Part shown: positions 60,244 to 64,000 of the stretch, one piece after another
How positions within the stretch are numbered: the first letter of the stretch is position 1
How the letters are laid out: the number at the start of each line of letters is the position of its first letter
Assembly (NCBI GenBank): GCA_016712045.1
Contig: JADJRV010000003.1
Span: 186,001 to 250,000 of the forward strand
Direction of reading: 5' to 3'
From: Chloracidobacterium sp.
Lineage (GTDB): Bacteria > Acidobacteriota > Blastocatellia > Pyrinomonadales > Pyrinomonadaceae
Length of the DNA stretch: 64,000 bases
The notes under the pieces: generated by a model
Told to the model about the DNA's origin: nothing
The model's database searches: none
What the model saw: the letters and a program-made list of their open reading frames with translations, nothing else
Position numbers and translations under genes: made by a program

Positions 60244-60555
60244 CCATTACACCTCAAAGTCTTTACTAAAGTGACATTTTTTGGCACCTAGATTTTGACA
60301 AGTTACGGCATATTTGCCCGATCGTTTGCCACATAATCCAGGTTTTTCATATATTTACGGGGATTGCGGCGTTAAAACCCTGACTCCCGAGGTTGGATAT
60401 TGCAAGCGTTATGCCAAAGGCCATATCACCGGTTATTTTGGCCAAAAACCATCGAAATCCCCAGTGTTTATGGGTGTGTTTGTTTTTTGTGAGTTTTTTT
60501 ATAAGCTATATGTTTTTGTTGTAAGCAAAGTGACCCTTGATAAGGGGAGAAACAA
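60244..60555. other. Intergenic region between divergent pilin and speA
   Basis: This 312-bp AT-rich region holds the control sequences of both genes. A frame at 60314-60568 is open but lacks a ribosome site and family-like text, so it is not called. TGATAAGGGGAGA just before 60556 supplies the speA ribosome site. No confident promoter pair was found. Confidence 0.4.
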
Positions 60556-62478
60556 TTGGCATCAGTAACTGAACAAACAAGCGAAACATACGGCATCGAA
60601 AATTGGGGATCCGATTATTTCGGCGTCAACCGAAAGGGCAATCTCATCGTCCGAGCCCCCGAAAACGATAATTACACCGCCGATGTAAAAGAGATCATTG
60701 ACGATCTGAGAAAACGTGGCGTAAATACACCGATCCTGCTTCGGTTCCCCCAGCTATTGTTCGGACAGATCAGAAAACTGCAGTCGGCCTTTAAGAAATC
60801 CATCAAAGAATTTGAGTACAACGGCGGCCATCTATGCGTATTTCCGATGAAGGTCAACTCGAACCGGGCGGTTATCGAAGAGTATCTTCGCGAGGGGACA
60901 AGGCACAATTTCGGGCTTGAGGCCGGTTCGAAAGCCGAGCTATATGCGGCTCTAGGTGTCGATCAGTCAAAAGATAGCCTGCTGGTTCTAAATGGCTTTA
61001 AAGATCGCGATTTTATCAATCTCGCGTTTGCCGGTGCGATGGCCGGCAAAAATGTCGTGATCGTCATCGAAAAGATGAGCGAACTCGACCACACGCTGGA
61101 TATCGCCGCGAAATTTGCCAAAGAGGCTCCCGAAGCCCCGCTGCCGATGGTTGGCGTTCGCGTCAAGCTGTATTCGAAAGGCTCAGGCAAGTGGGAAAAG
61201 AGCGGCGGCGAAGCTGCAAAATTTGGCCTGACAACAACGGAGATCCTCGAAGTCATCCGCCGTCTGCAGGAAGCCGGTCAGATCGACATGCTCAAGCTCC
61301 TCCACTTTCACATCGGTTCACAATTGACCGACATCAAGCGGATCAAAAACGCGATGAAAGAGGCGGCCCGCACCTACGCCAAGATCGTCAAGATGAAGAT
61401 ACCGATCGAGTATCTCGACGTTGGCGGCGGTATGGCGGTTGATTATGACGGGTCGCGCACATCGTTTGAGTCATCGGCAAATTACAACGCTCAAGAATTT
61501 GCAAACGATGTGATCTATGTAATTAAAAACGTTTGCGACGACGAAAATGTCGAGCATCCGACGATCATTCAGGAATCGGGCCGCTATCTTTCGGCCTATC
61601 ACGCGATGCTCGTGACCAACATCCAGGACGAGATCGAAACGGTCGTCGAAAGCCTCTCTGAAATGGAGATGACCAAGGACGACCCGCAGATCGTGCAAGA
61701 GCTTCACGACCTACGCGAGGGCGTAAACGGCAAGAATTATCGCGAGTATTACCACGATGCTCTTGAGAACCGCGACGAGCTATTTACGATGTTCAATCTT
61801 GGGCTGATCTCGCTCGAAGCTAAGGGAAAAGGCGAGGTCCTTTTCTGGGATATCTGCGAAAAAGCCGATCAGTTTGCCCAGCAAAAGAAGTATGTCGCGG
61901 AGGAGTTTGACGAGCTGCGACAGCTGATGTGCGTCAAGTATCTTGCGAATTTCTCAGTATTTCGCTCGATGCCGGACAACTGGGCTCTCGAACAGCTCTT
62001 TCCTATCGTCCCAATACATAAACTCAACAAAAAGCCTTCGGAATATGCTACGCTTTGTGATATAACCTGCGATTCCGATGGTATTGTGGACAAATTCGTC
62101 GACCTGCACGACGTTAAACCAGTGTTGGAATTGCACACGCTTGTTAAGGGCGAGTCTTACTATCTGGCGATGATGCTGGTAGGTGCGTATCAGGAAGTTA
62201 TGGGCAATAACCATAATCTTTTCGGAGTGCCGCACGAGGCTCACGTTTTTATCGGCGAGGATGGCTACATAATCAAAAAAGTGGTCTATGGCGCAACGCT
62301 CGGCGACGCTGTGGCTTCGGTCAGGTTTGAGCCGGGCCAGTTGCAAGACACTTTTAGACGTGCCGTGCTGCAGCGGATAAAAGAAGGCAAGCTCTCAAAT
62401 GACGAGGGCAGTAAGGCCATCAGATTTTACGAAGATCAGGTTGAAAGTTATACGTATTTGACCCCGAACGGCAAATAA
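60556..62478 (+). CDS. speA: Biosynthetic arginine decarboxylase
   Basis: SpeA turns arginine into agmatine, the first step of polyamine synthesis by the agmatine route. Full length (640 aa). It starts at TTG 60556 with GGGGAGA just upstream. PLP lysine K99 is in VFPMKVNSNRAVIEE; other landmarks are FGLEAGSKAELYAAL, LLHFHIGSQLTDI, YLDVGGGMAVDYDG, ESGRYLSAYHAMLV and the active-site Cys in CDITCDSDGIVDKFV. It heads a cluster with the DHS-like gene and agmatinase. Confidence 0.97.
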   Translation: MASVTEQTSETYGIENWGSDYFGVNRKGNLIVRAPENDNYTADVKEIIDDLRKRGVNTPILLRFPQLLFGQIRKLQSAFKKSIKEFEYNGGHLCVFPMKVNSNRAVIEEYLREGTRHNFGLEAGSKAELYAALGVDQSKDSLLVLNGFKDRDFINLAFAGAMAGKNVVIVIEKMSELDHTLDIAAKFAKEAPEAPLPMVGVRVKLYSKGSGKWEKSGGEAAKFGLTTTEILEVIRRLQEAGQIDMLKLLHFHIGSQLTDIKRIKNAMKEAARTYAKIVKMKIPIEYLDVGGGMAVDYDGSRTSFESSANYNAQEFANDVIYVIKNVCDDENVEHPTIIQESGRYLSAYHAMLVTNIQDEIETVVESLSEMEMTKDDPQIVQELHDLREGVNGKNYREYYHDALENRDELFTMFNLGLISLEAKGKGEVLFWDICEKADQFAQQKKYVAEEFDELRQLMCVKYLANFSVFRSMPDNWALEQLFPIVPIHKLNKKPSEYATLCDITCDSDGIVDKFVDLHDVKPVLELHTLVKGESYYLAMMLVGAYQEVMGNNHNLFGVPHEAHVFIGEDGYIIKKVVYGATLGDAVASVRFEPGQLQDTFRRAVLQRIKEGKLSNDEGSKAIRFYEDQVESYTYLTPNGK

Positions 62479-62540
62479 AAACACATGCCGACAATGGGTA
62501 GATACTCAGTTTAGAATTAAATTTATTGGTGAATAAAACT

Positions 62541-63602
62541 ATGGTAGCTCAGAAAAAGACAAAAGCCTCAAAATTCTTGACCGTCCCAACGCGGCCGGTC
62601 CCTATCGATCGCGATCGTTCGGTAGCAGGGCTTTTGGAGAAAATGGAAGGTGCCGGTTTCGGCGCAAAACAATTGGCCGAGGCACATCGCATCTGGTTAG
62701 ACATGCTCGATGATAATTCGACGATCTATTTGTGCGGTTCGGGTAACCTGATCACGTCTGGTATGCGAAGGCTCCTGTCGTATGTGATCAAAAATCGCTT
62801 TGTCGATGTCATCGTTGTCTCAGGCACGGTCATCTACAACGACATACACGAGACGCTCGGACGCAATCATTATCAGGCTCATCCGAGCATGAGCGATGAG
62901 GAGCTCGAGGCTTCGGACGTGATGCGTGTAGGCGATGTGCTCTCAAACCGTGAGGAATATCAAGAGGCAGACGAATGGATCGGCAGTGTCATTAACCAAT
63001 TGGAATTGTCACGTCCCTATTCGATCCGCGAATTTTTGCACCTTATGGGCCGCGAACTGTCAGAGATCGCCCACGAAGATGGCATCTTGACCTCAGCATT
63101 CAAATCACGTATCCCTGTTTTCTGCCCGGATCTGCCGGGCTCGGAGATCGGTATCGGCATCGCAAGAGCGAAATTTGATAAAAAGATCCAGATCTCGCTC
63201 GATACGTCGCAAGACGTGCTTGAAATGATGCAGATCGCTCACCGGACACGCAACTCCGGCATCATCACACTTGGCAGCACAGCGAGCCAAGGGATGGTCA
63301 ATGTCGCCGAGATCGCATCATACATCACTCGAACCAATCCGCGCGGCCATAAATACGCCATTTCGATCGCGACTGACTCCGCCCCGCTCGACATCAGAAC
63401 GCCGACGTATGGTGCAAATCACACGTCGATGTTTGGCAAACTGCTCCGCGGAGCCATCACGGCCTACGTTCCGTGCGACCCGTCGATCGCTCTGCCGATG
63501 ATAATCACTGCTCTATCGCAAACGGCAGCGAAGTTTATGAAAGGCCGCAAACGCCCATCATTTAGCTTCTCAGGGCGCGATATGAATATTGATGTTCCTT
63601 AG
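62541..63602 (+). CDS. Deoxyhypusine synthase-family protein lacking the usual catalytic lysine
   Basis: The 353-residue protein starts at ATG 62541; an earlier TTG at 62526 is less likely. The NAD-binding-type text STIYLCGSGNLITSGMRRLL followed by VDVIVVSGTVIYNDI and the later VFCPDLPGSEIGIGI follow the order of deoxyhypusine synthase (PF01916). The true enzyme has TAGGxEED and a GGGxxKH segment carrying the catalytic Lys (human Lys329). Here the matching places read SGTVIYND and L244-G-S-T-A-S-Q250-G-M-V. Bacteria have no eIF5A, and the gene sits between arginine decarboxylase and agmatinase, so it may act on, or sense, polyamines. Reaction unknown. Confidence 0.85.
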   Translation: MVAQKKTKASKFLTVPTRPVPIDRDRSVAGLLEKMEGAGFGAKQLAEAHRIWLDMLDDNSTIYLCGSGNLITSGMRRLLSYVIKNRFVDVIVVSGTVIYNDIHETLGRNHYQAHPSMSDEELEASDVMRVGDVLSNREEYQEADEWIGSVINQLELSRPYSIREFLHLMGRELSEIAHEDGILTSAFKSRIPVFCPDLPGSEIGIGIARAKFDKKIQISLDTSQDVLEMMQIAHRTRNSGIITLGSTASQGMVNVAEIASYITRTNPRGHKYAISIATDSAPLDIRTPTYGANHTSMFGKLLRGAITAYVPCDPSIALPMIITALSQTAAKFMKGRKRPSFSFSGRDMNIDVP

Positions 63603-63616
63603 AGAATGCACAGGGA

Positions 63617-63669
63617 AAAATGCACAATGCACAATGAAACTCCTACAGTCATTGTGCATTGTGCATTTT
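63617..63669. repeat. Perfect 21-bp inverted repeat built from TGCACAA units
   Basis: The left arm 63617-63637 and right arm 63649-63669 are exact complements around an 11-base loop, with the heptamer AATGCAC repeated on each arm. It lies between the DHS-like gene and speB and ends 19 bases before the speB ATG. It could act as a terminator, a processing site or an mRNA-stability hairpin. Confidence 0.8.
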
Positions 63670-63688
63670 GAATTACTTCATTAAAGAA

Positions 63689-64000
63689 ATGTCTGAATCC
63701 GAATCATTACCGATGAACTTTGGCGGTATCGACGAAGAGCGTTATTCAAATTTTGATGACGCCCGCGTGCTTGATATTGCCTGTTTCGTACGAAGGGACC
63801 GTCTCTTACGGCACCGGAACAGGTGCGGGAGCGATGGCGATCGTCGATGCTTCGCGAAACATGGAGCTTTACGAAGAGGAAACGGACGCCGAGGTCTATA
63901 AGATCGGTATTCATACACTTCCCGAATTTACCGCCCGTGAAACGCCCGCCGAAATGATGTCGGACCTTTACGGTTATTCGAAACGGATGATCGAGGCCGG
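63689..64000 (+). CDS. speB: Agmatinase / ureohydrolase, N-terminal part, cut by window edge (one frameshift)
   Basis: It starts at ATG 63689 (MSESESLPMNFGGIDEERYS). The frame breaks at about 63773, where one extra base follows ARVL. The other frame continues ILPVSYEGTVSYGTGTGAGA, AMAIVDASRNMELYEEET and IGIHTLPEFTARETPAEMMS to the window end, a standard ureohydrolase N-terminus. The manganese-binding His/Asp motifs would lie beyond the edge. It should hydrolyse the agmatine made by SpeA to putrescine and urea. Since the metal sites are not visible, formiminoglutamase or another ureohydrolase cannot be fully excluded. Confidence 0.85.

Noticed and set aside
60282..60300. Sigma54 promoter (TGGCAC-N5-TTTTGA) facing speA
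   Set aside because: The -12 element lacks the TTGC core, and the site is ~260 bases from the start codon.
60314..60568. An 84-codon plus frame between the pilin and speA
   Set aside because: No ribosome site, an odd amino-acid mix, and it overlaps the speA start.

Overview
The window is a gene-dense stretch of a free-living, Gram-negative-type bacterium. My best guess is an Acidobacteriota (Blastocatellia/Pyrinomonadales-like) genome. This is inferred from the mix of gene families, the moderate GC content and the dispersed repeats; no rRNA is present to confirm it. No tRNA, rRNA, phage, IS or CRISPR was found.

Layout. 1-8890 (minus) holds two secreted modular proteins: a cohesin-like protein cut by the window edge, and a giant adhesin-like protein with 11 tandem 82-residue YDG repeats plus InlB, cohesin and dockerin-like modules. 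8891-11580 is an accessory stretch with promoters, an array of eleven 21-bp near-palindromes, an unknown protein, and a DUF3800 pseudogene. 11581-24202 carries two exported metallopeptidases, an NtrY/NtrX-type two-component pair, a CPBP protease, nadC, a small exported protein and three tandem exported paralogues. 24204-28935 has valS, a receiver-domain protein and pdxA. 29057-43391 (minus) is the division and cell-wall (dcw) cluster in the order rsmH-ftsL-ftsI-murF-mraY-murD-ftsW-murG-murC-ftsQ-ftsA-ftsZ. It lacks mraZ, murE, murB and ddl, and has a promoter with good consensus upstream of rsmH. 43715-57815 carries a ZIP transporter, psd-pssA for phosphatidylethanolamine, a DegT aminotransferase, nth, an M28 peptidase, nhaA, a BNR lipoprotein, a CDF transporter next to DUF3703, a dsbB/dsbA pair, an oxidoreductase and an alpha/beta hydrolase. 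57894-60243 has a type IV pilin and an unknown membrane protein. 60556-64000 is a polyamine cluster: arginine decarboxylase, a deoxyhypusine-synthase-fold protein without the usual catalytic lysine, and agmatinase cut by the window edge.

Two layers lie over the genes. First, intergenic DNA carries several dispersed repeat families: four copies of a ~75-bp long-stem palindrome (two with arms joined by a compensatory base change), many heptanucleotide microsatellites of differing sequence, two copies of a decameric TGGACCA element, and the 21-bp array. Second, at least a dozen conserved genes are broken by single-base indels, many in short homopolymers, and ftsA lacks roughly 110 codons. The number of lesions in essential genes points to consensus errors in the assembly. 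Frameshifted genes are therefore annotated over their full reconstructed extent, and each lesion is noted.
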